From the NCBI GenBank assembly GCA_937951875.1, contig CALGAN010000016.1:110593-174592 (forward strand): a stretch of 64,000 nucleotides of DNA. Reading direction: 5' to 3'. Both the position numbers and the translations under genes were made by a program. The notes beneath the pieces were generated by a model. The model did not search any database and was not told the origin of the DNA. It saw only the letters and a list, made by a program, of their open reading frames with translations. The stretch is from an uncultured Alkalilimnicola sp. Its GTDB lineage: Bacteria; Pseudomonadota; Gammaproteobacteria; Nitrococcales; AK92. Below, piece by piece: positions 52,633 to 62,988 of the stretch. How positions within the stretch are numbered: the stretch's first letter is position 1; every line of letters starts with the position of its first letter.

Positions 52633-53841
52633 ATGGCGGTGGGTTGGACTGGTTTGCCCCGGCTGGAGCCGGTGGCGGGGATTCGCGTGGGCACGGCCAA
52701 GGCGCACATCAAGAAGCCGGACCGGCGCGATCTGGTGCTGTTCGAGCTGGCTGAGGGCAGCGTCTGCGCCGCGACCTTCACCCGCAACCGCTTCCGGGCG
52801 GCGCCGGTGCAGGTAGCGCAGCAGCACCTGGCGAGCGGCGCGCCGCGCTATCTGCTGATCAACACCGGCTACGCCAACGCTGGCATGGGCGAGCAGGGCT
52901 TGCGCGACGCGCTGGCCTCCTGCGCGGCGGTGGACGAGCTGACCGGCTGCGGCGCGCAGCGGGTGCTGCCGTTCTCCACCGGTGTGATTGGCGAGCCGTT
53001 GCCGGTCGACCGCATCCGCGCCGGCCTGCCGCAGGCGCTGGCGGCGCTGGACGCCGACGGCTGGGCGCTGGCGGCGGAAGGCATCATGACCACCGACACC
53101 GTGCCCAAGGGCAGCTCGCGGCGCTTCGAAGTCGGCGGTCGCAGCTACACCATCACCGGCATCAGCAAGGGTGCCGGCATGATCAAGCCGAACATGGCCA
53201 CCATGCTGGCGTTCATCGCCACCGACGCCCGGGTCGCGCCGGACGCTCTGCAAGCGCTGCTGGGCCAGGCGGTGCGCCGCTCCTTCAACCGCATCACGGT
53301 CGACGGTGACACCTCCACCAACGATTCTTGCGTGCTGGTGGCCACCGGCGCCGCCGGCGGCCCTGAGCTGGGCGCGGATTGCGCCGAGTTGGCGGCGGCG
53401 GTGACCGCCGTCTGCGAAGAGCTGGCGCAGGCCATCGTCCGCGACGGCGAGGGCGCGACCCGCTTCATCACGGTCGAGGTGCGCGACGGCGCCGACGAGG
53501 CCGAGTGCGAGCGGGTGGCCTACGCTATCGCCGAGTCGCCGCTGGTCAAGACCGCGCTGTTCGCCGGCGACCCGAACTGGGGCCGCATTCTGGCGGCGGT
53601 GGGGCGCGCCGGCGTCGACGACCTGGACGTCGATCGGGTGCGGCTCTTCCTGGACGACCTGTGCATCGCCGAGCGCGGCGGGCGGGCGCCGGGCTACCGC
53701 GAGGAGGACGCGGCCGCTGTGGTCCGCAAGCCGGAGTTCACGGTCGGCGTGAGCCTCGGCCGGGGCGAGGCGCGCGCCACGGTATGGACCTGCGACCTGT
53801 CGTACGACTACGTGCGCATCAACGCCGACTACCGCAGCTGA
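52633..53841 (+). CDS. argJ: Bifunctional ornithine acetyltransferase / N-acetylglutamate synthase ArgJ
   Basis: A 402-residue ArgJ that recycles the acetyl group in arginine synthesis. It is an Ntn-type enzyme that cleaves itself before the nucleophile T190 in SKGAGMIKPNMATMLAF to give alpha and beta chains. ITVDGDTSTNDSCVL and GDPNWGRILAAVGRAG are also diagnostic. The ATG at 52633 gives the usual family N-terminus (LPRLEPVAGIRVGTAKAHIKK). It follows secA, as in Pseudomonas. Confidence 0.96.
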   Translation: MAVGWTGLPRLEPVAGIRVGTAKAHIKKPDRRDLVLFELAEGSVCAATFTRNRFRAAPVQVAQQHLASGAPRYLLINTGYANAGMGEQGLRDALASCAAVDELTGCGAQRVLPFSTGVIGEPLPVDRIRAGLPQALAALDADGWALAAEGIMTTDTVPKGSSRRFEVGGRSYTITGISKGAGMIKPNMATMLAFIATDARVAPDALQALLGQAVRRSFNRITVDGDTSTNDSCVLVATGAAGGPELGADCAELAAAVTAVCEELAQAIVRDGEGATRFITVEVRDGADEAECERVAYAIAESPLVKTALFAGDPNWGRILAAVGRAGVDDLDVDRVRLFLDDLCIAERGGRAPGYREEDAAAVVRKPEFTVGVSLGRGEARATVWTCDLSYDYVRINADYRS

Positions 53842-53842
53842 C

Positions 53843-54790
53843 ATGACCGCCGACCTCCCGGCCGTGGTGCACGTGGCCGCGGCGGCGATCTTCGACCGGC
53901 GGGGGCGGGTGCTCATTGCCCGTCGCCCGCCGCACGTCCATCAGGGCGATCTCTGGGAGTTCCCCGGCGGCAAGCTCGAGCCTGGCGAGAGCGTCGAGCA
54001 GGCGCTGCGCCGCGAGTTGTGGGAAGAGCTGCACATTACGCCGCTGCGCAGCCGGCCGCTGATCCGCGTGCCTTTCCAGTATCCGGACAAGCGTGTGCTG
54101 CTGGATGTCTGGCGGGTCGACGAGTTCGCCGGCGAGCCGCATGGCCGCGAGGGGCAGCCGGTGCGCTGGGTCGCTCCCGGCGAGCTGCCGGGCTACGCTT
54201 TCCCCGCCGCCAACCGGCCGATCGTCGCGGCGGCGCGCTTGCCGGAGCGCTATCTCATCACCGGGTCGTTCGCCGACGACGCCGATTTCCTCGCCCGGCT
54301 GCGACGGGCGCTCGATCAGGGTATCCGCCTGGTGCAGCTGCGGTTCAAGGAACGCGCGCCGGCGCGCGCGACGCTGGTCGACGCCATGCGCATGGCTCGG
54401 GCCGCCGGCGCCGCGGTGGTGGTGAACGGCGACTTGGCGCTGGCGCTCGACCTCGAGGCCGACGGCATTCACCTCACATCCGGCGACTTGCGGCGCCTGT
54501 CGGCGCGGCCGGTGCCGCCCGACCTATGGTGCGGCGCTTCCTGCCACGATGCCGACGAGCTGGCGCACGCGGTCGCCCTGGGCGTGGACTTCGCCGTGCT
54601 CTCGCCGGTCTGCGCCACCGCCAGCCACCTCGGCGCCGCGCCGCTCGGCTGGGAGCGGTTCAAGGCGCTGATCGCCGACCTGCCGCTGCCGGTCTATGCG
54701 CTGGGCGGCCTGGGCGACGCCGATCTGCCGCAGGCGCTGAGCTGCCGCGCCCAGGGCGTGGCGGCGATCGGCGCCTATTGGGGGCGCTGA
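53843..54790 (+). CDS. mutT: Nudix hydrolase fused to a ThiE-like domain
   Basis: A 315-residue two-domain protein. Residues 1-130 are a MutT-type Nudix domain with the box GGKLEPGESVEQALRRELWEEL (about 42-63), expected to hydrolyse 8-oxo-dGTP. Residues 135-315 resemble thiamine-phosphate synthase (RYLITG, VQLRFKERA, ADGIHLTSGD, GASCHDADEL, FAVLSPVCATASH, ALGGL), but the usual INDR loop reads VNGD, so catalysis is doubtful. This fusion is known in gammaproteobacteria beside argJ. It begins one nucleotide after argJ. Confidence 0.9.
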   Translation: MTADLPAVVHVAAAAIFDRRGRVLIARRPPHVHQGDLWEFPGGKLEPGESVEQALRRELWEELHITPLRSRPLIRVPFQYPDKRVLLDVWRVDEFAGEPHGREGQPVRWVAPGELPGYAFPAANRPIVAAARLPERYLITGSFADDADFLARLRRALDQGIRLVQLRFKERAPARATLVDAMRMARAAGAAVVVNGDLALALDLEADGIHLTSGDLRRLSARPVPPDLWCGASCHDADELAHAVALGVDFAVLSPVCATASHLGAAPLGWERFKALIADLPLPVYALGGLGDADLPQALSCRAQGVAAIGAYWGR

Positions 54791-54846
54791 GCTTCGGCAA
54801 CGTCGCCGTCGCGGCCGTGCCACGATGCCTTCCGGCTCTCCTCCCG

Positions 54847-54865
54847 TGCGACGAAACCCGTCGCA
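54847..54865. repeat. Inverted repeat upstream of the AAA+ gene
   Basis: A perfect 7-nt inverted repeat, TGCGACG and CGTCGCA separated by AAACC, lies 50 nt before the TTG start of the AAA+ gene. A weak -10-like TATCGT follows at 54875. It could be an operator or a small hairpin ending the argJ transcript. The whole 124-nt gap holds no gene. Confidence 0.4.
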
Positions 54866-54914
54866 GTGTCCCGCTATCGTCCACGACGAACAGCAGTAGT
54901 CGGAGGATACGGCG

Positions 54915-57089
54915 TTGGCGCTCGATACCCTGGATATCCCCGCTTTTCTTCTGCGCGGCGGCAAAGCGGCCGGTGTGCCGCTCGACGACGCGACCCGGGC
55001 CTATCAGCCGTGGCTGGGCAGCTGGGCGATCGAGATCGCTTTGGCGCTTGGCTGGGCGCGCCCGCAAGACAAGGGCCGTCCTCCCGGTATTTTCGAGGAT
55101 GCGGACTTTCTGCGCGTTACCGGCCTGCCGCCCCTGGAGGACGACGAGGACGATGACTCGCCGCAGCGTGTTCGCCGGCGCGGTGGCGCCTTCTACGAGC
55201 GGCGCTTGCGCAAGCGCCTCGCGCAGCTGAAAGCCCAGGGCATCGCCAAGGACCTGCCGCTGTTCACCAACCTCGCGTTGTTGGCGCAGGTGCTCGGGCT
55301 GTCGCTGGGAGAGCAGGTGCTGCTGGCGTTCGCGGTAGCGTGCGATGCCTTCCCGGCGTTCAAGTGCGCACTGTCGCCGTTCACGGCGCCGACCTCGACG
55401 CCCGACCTGTGCCGGCTGCTGAGTCGGATTTCGGGCTTGCCGCTGCCGACGCTGCAACGGGCGGCGGAGGCCGACTCGCCGCTGCTGTCGTCCGGGCTGG
55501 TGCGGCTCGATCACACGGTGCGCGATCTGGATAGCAAGCTCGATGTGATCGACGGTCTGAGCGGCATCATGTTGACGTCGCATGACAGCGCTGAGCGGCT
55601 GATCGCGCGCTTCGTGCGGCCGGTGGCCGAGGGATCGCTGACGCTGGCGGACTTCCCGCACCTGCACCGCGATGCCGAGGTGCTGACCGCTTACCTGCGC
55701 CAGAGCCTGGCGGCGGGCGCCAGTGGGGTCAACGTGCTGCTGTACGGTCCGCCGGGCGTGGGCAAGACCGAGTTCGTGCAGGCACTGGCCGCGACCTTGG
55801 GCATCCAGCTCTACGAGATCGGTTTCGCCGACGACGATGGCGACCCGATCTGCGGTGCGGCGCGGTTGCGCGCTTACAGCATTTGCCAGCGGTTGCTGGC
55901 CCGGCGGCGGAACGCGCTGCTGATGTTCGACGAGATCGAGGACGTGTTCCAGGCGGGCGATTCGCCGATCGCGCTGTTCGACGGCGGTGGCCGCTGCCGC
56001 ACCGCCGGCAAGGCCTGGATCAACCGCGCGCTGGAGAACAACCCGGTGCCGGCGCTGTGGATCTCCAACAGCGTCGATCACATCGACCCGGCCTATCTGC
56101 GCCGCTTCGATTACTCAGTGGAGTTCCCGATCCCGCCGCAGCGGGTGCGCCAGAACATCGTCCGTCACTACCTGGGCGAGCTGGCGCCGTCGCCGGAGTG
56201 GCTGGCGGCGTTGGCGGCGAACGACCGCCTCACGCCAGCGCAGCTGCAGCGGGCGGCGCGGGTGGCACGCTTGGTCGGAGCCGGTGATCCGCAGCGAGCG
56301 ATCGCGGTGGTGGAGCAGACCTTGCAGCGCAGCGCCCAACTGCTGCAGCAGCCGCGCCCGCTCGCCCACAGCCGTCGTCCCACCGCGTATGACCCGAGCC
56401 TGATCAATGCCGACGTCGATCCGTCACGGCTGCTGGTGGGGCTGAGGCGGCGGCCGCAAGCGTCGCTGTGCTTCTATGGTCCGCCCGGTACCGGTAAGAG
56501 CGAGCTGGCGCGCTACCTGGCCGAGGAGCTCGACAAGCCGCTGCTGGTCCGTCGGGCGTCCGACCTGTTGAGCATGTGGGTGGGCGGTACGGAGAAGAAC
56601 ATCGCGGCGATGTTCGCCGCCGCTCGCACCGAGGACGCCGTGCTGCTGCTCGACGAGGCCGACAGCTTTCTCGCCGATCGGCTCGGTGCGCACAACGCTT
56701 GGGAAGTCACCCAGGTCAACGAGCTGCTCACGCAGATGGAGGCGTTCGACGGCATCTTCATTTGCACCACCAACCTGATCGAGCGGCTCGACTCGGCCAG
56801 CCTGCGGCGTTTCACCTTCAAGGTCAGGTTCGACTACCTCGCGCCGGCGCAGCGCTGGGCGATGTTCCGCCAGGAGCTGGCCCGCCTTGGCGGCGACCTG
56901 GGGCAAGCGGCGGCCTGGGAGTCGCGCGTGCGCGGGCTGGATAGGCTGACGCCCGGCGATTTCGCGGTGGCGGTGCGGCAATTCGCGTTGGCGGACGAAC
57001 CGCCCACGGCCGAGGCGTTGTTCCAGTCATTGGAGGCGGAGTGCCGCTTGAAGCGCGGCGGCGCCGGGCGTATCGGCTTCGTCTGGTAG
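54915..57089 (+). CDS. Uncharacterised tandem AAA+ ATPase with FtsZ-tail-like N-terminus
   Basis: A 724-residue protein with two AAA+ modules. D1 has Walker A GPPGVGKT (278-285) and Walker B LLMFDEIEDVF; D2 has Walker A GPPGTGKS (522-529) and Walker B VLLLDEADSF, so both look able to bind and hydrolyse ATP. D2 resembles Cdc48/spastin-type modules. The 240-residue N-terminal region is unfamiliar, with an acidic EDDEDDD run at 75-81. Residues 5-14 (TLDIPAFLLR) nearly copy the FtsZ C-terminal peptide. The start is TTG, supported by GGAGG 8-9 nt upstream. No transmembrane segment is seen. Function unknown. Confidence 0.88.
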   Translation: MALDTLDIPAFLLRGGKAAGVPLDDATRAYQPWLGSWAIEIALALGWARPQDKGRPPGIFEDADFLRVTGLPPLEDDEDDDSPQRVRRRGGAFYERRLRKRLAQLKAQGIAKDLPLFTNLALLAQVLGLSLGEQVLLAFAVACDAFPAFKCALSPFTAPTSTPDLCRLLSRISGLPLPTLQRAAEADSPLLSSGLVRLDHTVRDLDSKLDVIDGLSGIMLTSHDSAERLIARFVRPVAEGSLTLADFPHLHRDAEVLTAYLRQSLAAGASGVNVLLYGPPGVGKTEFVQALAATLGIQLYEIGFADDDGDPICGAARLRAYSICQRLLARRRNALLMFDEIEDVFQAGDSPIALFDGGGRCRTAGKAWINRALENNPVPALWISNSVDHIDPAYLRRFDYSVEFPIPPQRVRQNIVRHYLGELAPSPEWLAALAANDRLTPAQLQRAARVARLVGAGDPQRAIAVVEQTLQRSAQLLQQPRPLAHSRRPTAYDPSLINADVDPSRLLVGLRRRPQASLCFYGPPGTGKSELARYLAEELDKPLLVRRASDLLSMWVGGTEKNIAAMFAAARTEDAVLLLDEADSFLADRLGAHNAWEVTQVNELLTQMEAFDGIFICTTNLIERLDSASLRRFTFKVRFDYLAPAQRWAMFRQELARLGGDLGQAAAWESRVRGLDRLTPGDFAVAVRQFALADEPPTAEALFQSLEAECRLKRGGAGRIGFVW

Positions 57090-57094
57090 GCTCG

Positions 57095-57124
57095 GCGCGG
57101 CGGGAGCCCGGAGGCTCCGCGCCG
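57095..57124. terminator. Imperfect hairpin between the AAA+ gene and yacG
   Basis: GGAGCC and GGCTCC with loop CGGA sit within a longer GC-rich imperfect palindrome in the 69-nt gap between convergent genes. There is no U-tract on either strand, so this is a tentative transcription barrier. Confidence 0.3.
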
Positions 57125-57158
57125 CTGTGGGACGTACCGCTCGGACCGCTCGCCGGCT

Positions 57159-57371
57159 TCAGCCGTCCAGTTCGTCGTTGGCCGAGACGCTCGGCGCTGA
57201 CAGGCGGGTGAGTTGCTCGTCGTCGAGATCGGGCCCCGGAATGTGGTTGCTGCCATCGAGCCAGGCGCCGAGGTCGATCAACCGGCAGCGCTTACTGCAG
57301 AACGGACGATATGGCGACTCCGGGCCCCAGGGGACCGGGGTCCGACAGGTGGGGCATTTGACGGTAGCCAT
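57159..57371 (-). CDS. yacG: Zinc-binding DNA gyrase inhibitor YacG
   Basis: A 70-residue zinc-finger protein. Its four cysteines are in VKCPTCRTPVPW and RPFCSKRCRLIDLGAWLDG, the YacG signature. In E. coli YacG binds the C-terminal domain of GyrB and blocks DNA binding by gyrase. The ATG at 57371 is chosen, with GGGAGG about 11 nt upstream; an ATG at 57407 adds an unconserved stretch. It is the last gene of the pil-coaE-zapD unit. Confidence 0.94.
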   Translation of the reverse strand: MATVKCPTCRTPVPWGPESPYRPFCSKRCRLIDLGAWLDGSNHIPGPDLDDEQLTRLSAPSVSANDELDG

Positions 57372-57450
57372 GTCGCAACAGACCTCCCGCGACCGATCGG
57401 GTTCCATCGGCCGCTTATTTCAGCAGGTCGTGGAAGCGATGCAAGCCGCT

Positions 57451-58245
57451 CTATAGAGCGCAGCAGCTCAAATGGAAATGTACCGTTTCCGCGGTCTGCA
57501 CCGGGCGTTCGTGGGGCAGCGGTTGGACGAGGAAGCGTACGGTGAAGAAATGCTTACTACCGCTGATCTCGGCGAACTCGGGAGCGTCGAGCGGCAGGTG
57601 CACCCGCAGCAGCTGGTAGGGCGCGCTGCGATCCAGCATCTGCTGATAGACGCCGTTCTTGGCGATCTGCGGGCGCGGTTCGCAACTCTCGCGCAGCAGC
57701 CGCAGGATCAGGGCGGCGGCCTGGCGCAGCGTCTCCAGCGAACTCATCCACTCTTCCAGCTCGGCGCGGCGTACCGCCGCCGGCTGCAGCAGCCAGTGTT
57801 GGAACGCCGGCAGGTCGAAGCCGCAGGTGCCGCCGGGAATGCCGGCGCGCTGCATGACGCTGACCAGCAAGTCGTTGTTCTTCAACTCGTTGCCGGGCAG
57901 GCCGCGCGCCGACTTCATGGCGTCGGCCAGCCGCTGGCATTCGTCGAGCAGCTGTTTCAGCCGGCCGTGGTCGACGCCGGGGCTGGATTCCAGCCGCGCC
58001 AGGATGATGGTCAGCCGCTCCAGCTCCTTGACGATCTCGGTGCGAACATCGCCGCGCGCCGAAATGACCGCGAGGATGTCGATCAGCGCACCGACCACGT
58101 GCCGGCTGTGCCATTCGCTGTCGCCGGCGATGCCATGCCGTGCCTGGTGGAACAGGAACTCCAGGCGCAGCAGCGTGCGCACCCGCTCGTTGAGCGGCTG
58201 CTCGTAAACGGCCGTTTGAACCGGGCGGACAGGCACGCTGGCCAT
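57451..58245 (-). CDS. zapD: Z-ring-associated protein ZapD
   Basis: A 264-residue ZapD (YacF), which cross-links FtsZ filaments by binding the FtsZ C-terminal peptide. The N-terminus VYEQPLNERVRTLLRLEFLF and the central IPGGTCGFDLPAFQHWL align with E. coli, as does FEL/FHLSCC at the end. The ATG at 58245 matches the family start; an ATG at 58317 would add about 24 unconserved residues. It is followed by yacG and preceded by coaE, the enterobacterial order. Confidence 0.95.
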   Translation of the reverse strand: MASVPVRPVQTAVYEQPLNERVRTLLRLEFLFHQARHGIAGDSEWHSRHVVGALIDILAVISARGDVRTEIVKELERLTIILARLESSPGVDHGRLKQLLDECQRLADAMKSARGLPGNELKNNDLLVSVMQRAGIPGGTCGFDLPAFQHWLLQPAAVRRAELEEWMSSLETLRQAAALILRLLRESCEPRPQIAKNGVYQQMLDRSAPYQLLRVHLPLDAPEFAEISGSKHFFTVRFLVQPLPHERPVQTAETVHFHLSCCAL

Positions 58246-58350
58246 CGATCGCTTGAACCTCGGCGAGTCGCGAAGCGCAACATTGTCGCCCACCGGCCGG
58301 GGATGCTCAATCGGCAAATCCCGGCACTGTTCCGACGGTGCCGGGTTCGG

Positions 58351-58962
58351 TCAGGGTTTCTGTGCGGCCAGTTCGAGGTATTGACGATGAAGCCGCTCGA
58401 CTTCGACGGCGAGGTCGTCGACCGCTCCGGCGTTGACGATCACGTCGTCGGCCCGCGCCAAGCGCTCCTCGCGGCTCATCTGCGCGGCCAGGATCGCTTC
58501 GGCTTCGCGCTGGCTGCAATTGTCGCGGGCCATCACCCGCTCGATCTGCACCTCGCGCGGGGTGTCGATCACCAGCACGCGGTCCACGATCCGCGCCAGG
58601 CCGCCTTCCAGCAGCAGCGGCGCCACCAGCAGCACGTAAGGGGCGCCGCCCGCGCGCGCCGCCTCCAAGTCCTGGAGGATCCGGTCGCGGATCAGCGGGT
58701 GCAGGATGCTCTCTAGCCGGGCGCGGTCCTCCTGCCGCGCGAACACGCGCTGGCGCAGCGCGCGGCGGTTCAGGCTGCCGTCGTCGTTGAGGATGTCGCG
58801 ACCGAAGGCGGTGGTCAGCTCCGCCAGACCGGGCTGCCCCGGCTCCACGACCTGTCTTGCGGCGATATCGGCGTCGACGATCGGTACGCCGCGCGCAGCG
58901 AACATGTCGGAGACGGTCGTCTTGCCGCTGGCGATACCGCCGGTGAGTCCAACGATCAGCAT
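58351..58962 (-). CDS. coaE: Dephospho-CoA kinase CoaE
   Basis: A 203-residue P-loop kinase performing the last step of coenzyme A synthesis. Walker A is GLTGGIASGKTTVSDMF (about 5-21), the substrate motif is VDADIAARQVV, and the lid region is PLLLEGGLARIVDRVLVIDTP. It sits between pilD and zapD, as in E. coli and Pseudomonas. Confidence 0.96.
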   Translation of the reverse strand: MLIVGLTGGIASGKTTVSDMFAARGVPIVDADIAARQVVEPGQPGLAELTTAFGRDILNDDGSLNRRALRQRVFARQEDRARLESILHPLIRDRILQDLEAARAGGAPYVLLVAPLLLEGGLARIVDRVLVIDTPREVQIERVMARDNCSQREAEAILAAQMSREERLARADDVIVNAGAVDDLAVEVERLHRQYLELAAQKP

Positions 58963-58969
58963 ACAGTCC

Positions 58970-59842
58970 TCAACTCAAACCCGTAGCTCGCAGGTAGAAC
59001 CCGATCAGCTCGTCGCGCCACATCAGCGCTAGCCAGCCGGCGGCGGCCAGATACGGCCCGAACGGGATCGGAATGTTGCGGTCGCGGCCGCGCAGGACGA
59101 TGAGTCCGATGCCGACCACCGCGCCGACCAGCGACGATAGCAGAATGACGAGCGGCAGGCTCTGCCAGCCGAGCCAGGCGCCGAGCAGGGCCAGCAGCTT
59201 GAAGTCGCCGTAGCCCATGCCTTCCTTGCCGGTGAGCAGCCGGAATACGTGGAACACCGACCACAGGCTCAGGTAGCCGGCCGCCGCGCCGATGATGCTG
59301 GTCTGCGGCGCGACGAACACGTTGCCCAGGCTGAGCAGCAGGCCGAGCCACAGCATCGGCAGGGTGATCGCGTCCGGCAGGATCTGCTCGTCGAAGTCGA
59401 TCACGCTCAGCGCCACCAGCGCCCAGGTCAGCACCAGGCCGGCCAGCGCCTGCGCGCCGAAGCCGAAGCGCCAGGCCACGGCCGCCGACAGCAGGGCGGT
59501 GGCCAGCTCGACGATCGGATAGCGCGGCGAGATGCGCGCCCGGCAGTGGCTGCAGCGGCCGCGCAGCCATAGGTAGCTCAACACCGGGATGTTTTCCCAG
59601 GGGCGGATGCGGTGCTTGCAGTGCGGGCAGTGCGAAGGCGGCCAGGCCAGGCTCAGGCGCTCCGCCTCCGTGCCTGGTTGTTCGCCGTTGAGTTCCTGGC
59701 ACTGGCGGCGCCACTCCGCTTCGAGCATCCGCGGCAGCCGCAGGATCACGACGTTGAGGAAGCTACCCACCAGCAGGCTGAAAACGAACACGGCGGCCGC
59801 GAAGGCCGCCGGATTCGAGCGAAACAAATCGAAGAGTGCCAT
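58970..59842 (-). CDS. pilD: Prepilin peptidase/N-methyltransferase PilD
   Basis: A 290-residue aspartic peptidase that cleaves and N-methylates type IV pilins and type II secretion pseudopilins. The cytoplasmic zinc loop has two CxxC pairs (HCPHCKHRI and RCSHCRARISPRYP). The catalytic aspartates are in VIDFDEQILPD and GMGYGDFKLLALLGAWLG. Seven or eight transmembrane helices are expected. It is the third gene of pilB-pilC-pilD. Confidence 0.96.
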   Translation of the reverse strand: MALFDLFRSNPAAFAAAVFVFSLLVGSFLNVVILRLPRMLEAEWRRQCQELNGEQPGTEAERLSLAWPPSHCPHCKHRIRPWENIPVLSYLWLRGRCSHCRARISPRYPIVELATALLSAAVAWRFGFGAQALAGLVLTWALVALSVIDFDEQILPDAITLPMLWLGLLLSLGNVFVAPQTSIIGAAAGYLSLWSVFHVFRLLTGKEGMGYGDFKLLALLGAWLGWQSLPLVILLSSLVGAVVGIGLIVLRGRDRNIPIPFGPYLAAAGWLALMWRDELIGFYLRATGLS

Positions 59843-59860
59843 CGTCGCGTGTCGCGCCGC

Positions 59861-61078
59861 CTAGACCACGGAGCCGAGCTGGAAGATCGGCAGGTACATG
59901 GCTACCACCAGGCCGCCGACCAGGATGCCGAGAATGGCCATGATCAGCGGTTCGAGCAGGCTGCTCAGGCTGTCGACAGCGTTGTCCACTTCTTCCTCGT
60001 AGAAGTCCGCCACTTTCGCCAGCATGGAGTCGAGCGAGCCGGATTCCTCGCCGATGGCCACCATCTGCACCATCATGTTCGGGAACAGGTTGGTGAGCTT
60101 CATCGACACCTGCAGTTGCTGACCGGACGAGACCTGCTCGCGCATCTGCAGCACGGCCGTTTCGTACACCGAGTTACCGGTGGCGCCGGCCACCGACTCC
60201 AGCGCGTCCACCAGCGGCACGCCGGCGGCGAACATGGTGGACAGGGTGCGCGCGAAGCGCGCGTAGGCGGCCTTGTGCAGAATCACACCGATGATGGGGA
60301 TCCTCAGCACCAGGCGATCCAAGCCGTTACGGAAAGCGCGCGAGCGGCGCTTGGCCTGGGTGAAGGCCACGACCACGGCGACGACGCCAAGGATCACGGC
60401 CCACGCATAGCTCTGCATGAAGGCGGAGAGATTGAGCACCATGCGGGTGAACGCCGGCAAGTCGGCGCCGAAGCCCTGGAACAGCGCTTCGAACTGCGGC
60501 ACCACCCAGATCAGCAGGATCATGGTGACGATGATGGCCACCACGATCACCGCCGTGGGGTAGAACAGCGCCTTCTTGATCTTTTTCTTGATCGACTCGG
60601 TCTTTTCCTTGTAGGTGGCGATCTTGTCGAGCAGGGTGTCGAGCACGCCGGCCTGCTCGCCGGCGGCGACCAGGTTGCAGAACAGGTTGTCGAAGTACTG
60701 CGGGTGCTTGGCCAGCGCCTCGGACAGCGCGGTGCCGCCTTCGACGTCGGCCTTGATGCCCAGGATCAGGTCCTGCATCCGCGGGTTCTCGTGACCGCGG
60801 CCGATGATCTCGAAGGCCTGTACCAGCGGGACGCCGGCGTCCATCATGGTCGCCATCTGCCGGGAGAACACGGCGATGTCGCCCGGCGTGATCTTCTTGC
60901 CGGTTTTGGCGAACAGCTGCGACTTCTTCTGCACCTTCTTGGGCACGATGCCCTGGCGGCGCAGGTCGGCCTTCACCGCGGCGGCGTTCGCGGCCTGGCT
61001 TTGCCCCTTCACCGTGGCGCCACGTTTGTCTTGCCCCTCCCAGACGAAGGTGGCCAACTTCGCGGTCTTCTGTGCCAT
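59861..61078 (-). CDS. pilC: Type IV pilus inner-membrane platform protein PilC
   Basis: A 405-residue GspF-family protein with two homologous T2SSF domains and three transmembrane helices. Typical blocks are FSRQMATMMDAGVPLVQAFEII and LVAAGEQAGVLDTLLDKIATY in the first half and FARTLSTMFAAGVPLVDALESVAGATGN in the second. It forms the platform turned by PilB during pilus assembly. It starts 3 nt after the pilB stop. Confidence 0.95.
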   Translation of the reverse strand: MAQKTAKLATFVWEGQDKRGATVKGQSQAANAAAVKADLRRQGIVPKKVQKKSQLFAKTGKKITPGDIAVFSRQMATMMDAGVPLVQAFEIIGRGHENPRMQDLILGIKADVEGGTALSEALAKHPQYFDNLFCNLVAAGEQAGVLDTLLDKIATYKEKTESIKKKIKKALFYPTAVIVVAIIVTMILLIWVVPQFEALFQGFGADLPAFTRMVLNLSAFMQSYAWAVILGVVAVVVAFTQAKRRSRAFRNGLDRLVLRIPIIGVILHKAAYARFARTLSTMFAAGVPLVDALESVAGATGNSVYETAVLQMREQVSSGQQLQVSMKLTNLFPNMMVQMVAIGEESGSLDSMLAKVADFYEEEVDNAVDSLSSLLEPLIMAILGILVGGLVVAMYLPIFQLGSVV

Positions 61079-61081
61079 GGT

Positions 61082-62797
<1,716 letters not shown>

Positions 62798-62988
62798 ACG
62801 GTGAAGTGTTGTTATTCCGCTTTCTCGGGAGGGGAGGCCATCGTCCATGTGCCGCTTGCAAGTCCTGACCGCACGATCGACGATCCCCCCACGGCCGTCA
62901 ATTCAAGAAGGACTTCAAAGGACTATAAACCATTCCAAATGCAGGGACTAGAAAACCGCGGGAACGGTTCCCGAAGTTGCGAACGGCG

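Noticed and set aside
49827..52787. Very long open frame (986 codons) on the minus strand opposite secA
   Set aside because: It is a by-product of high GC and codon bias. The plus strand encodes a full SecA with every motif, and the antisense product resembles no protein family.
53843..54790. Bona fide thiamine-phosphate synthase in the Nudix fusion
   Set aside because: The C-terminal half has the ThiE fold pattern but its phosphate/pyrimidine loop is changed (VNGD for INDR), and the fusion is a known family beside argJ, so it is not called thiE.
54019..55230. 403-codon plus-strand frame spanning the Nudix gene end and the AAA+ start
   Set aside because: It is out of frame with both recognised proteins and its Arg/Ala-rich translation has no family features.
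62951..62973. Terminator after the FimX-like gene
   Set aside because: The stem CGGGAA/TTCCCG is only 6 bp and is separated from a short T-run by two bases, too weak to list as a feature.
62798..62988. Sigma-54 promoter for pilB
   Set aside because: I looked on the minus strand for GG-N10-GC with flanking consensus ahead of pilB and found no acceptable match; a GTGCCG...TTGC-like string there is on the wrong strand.
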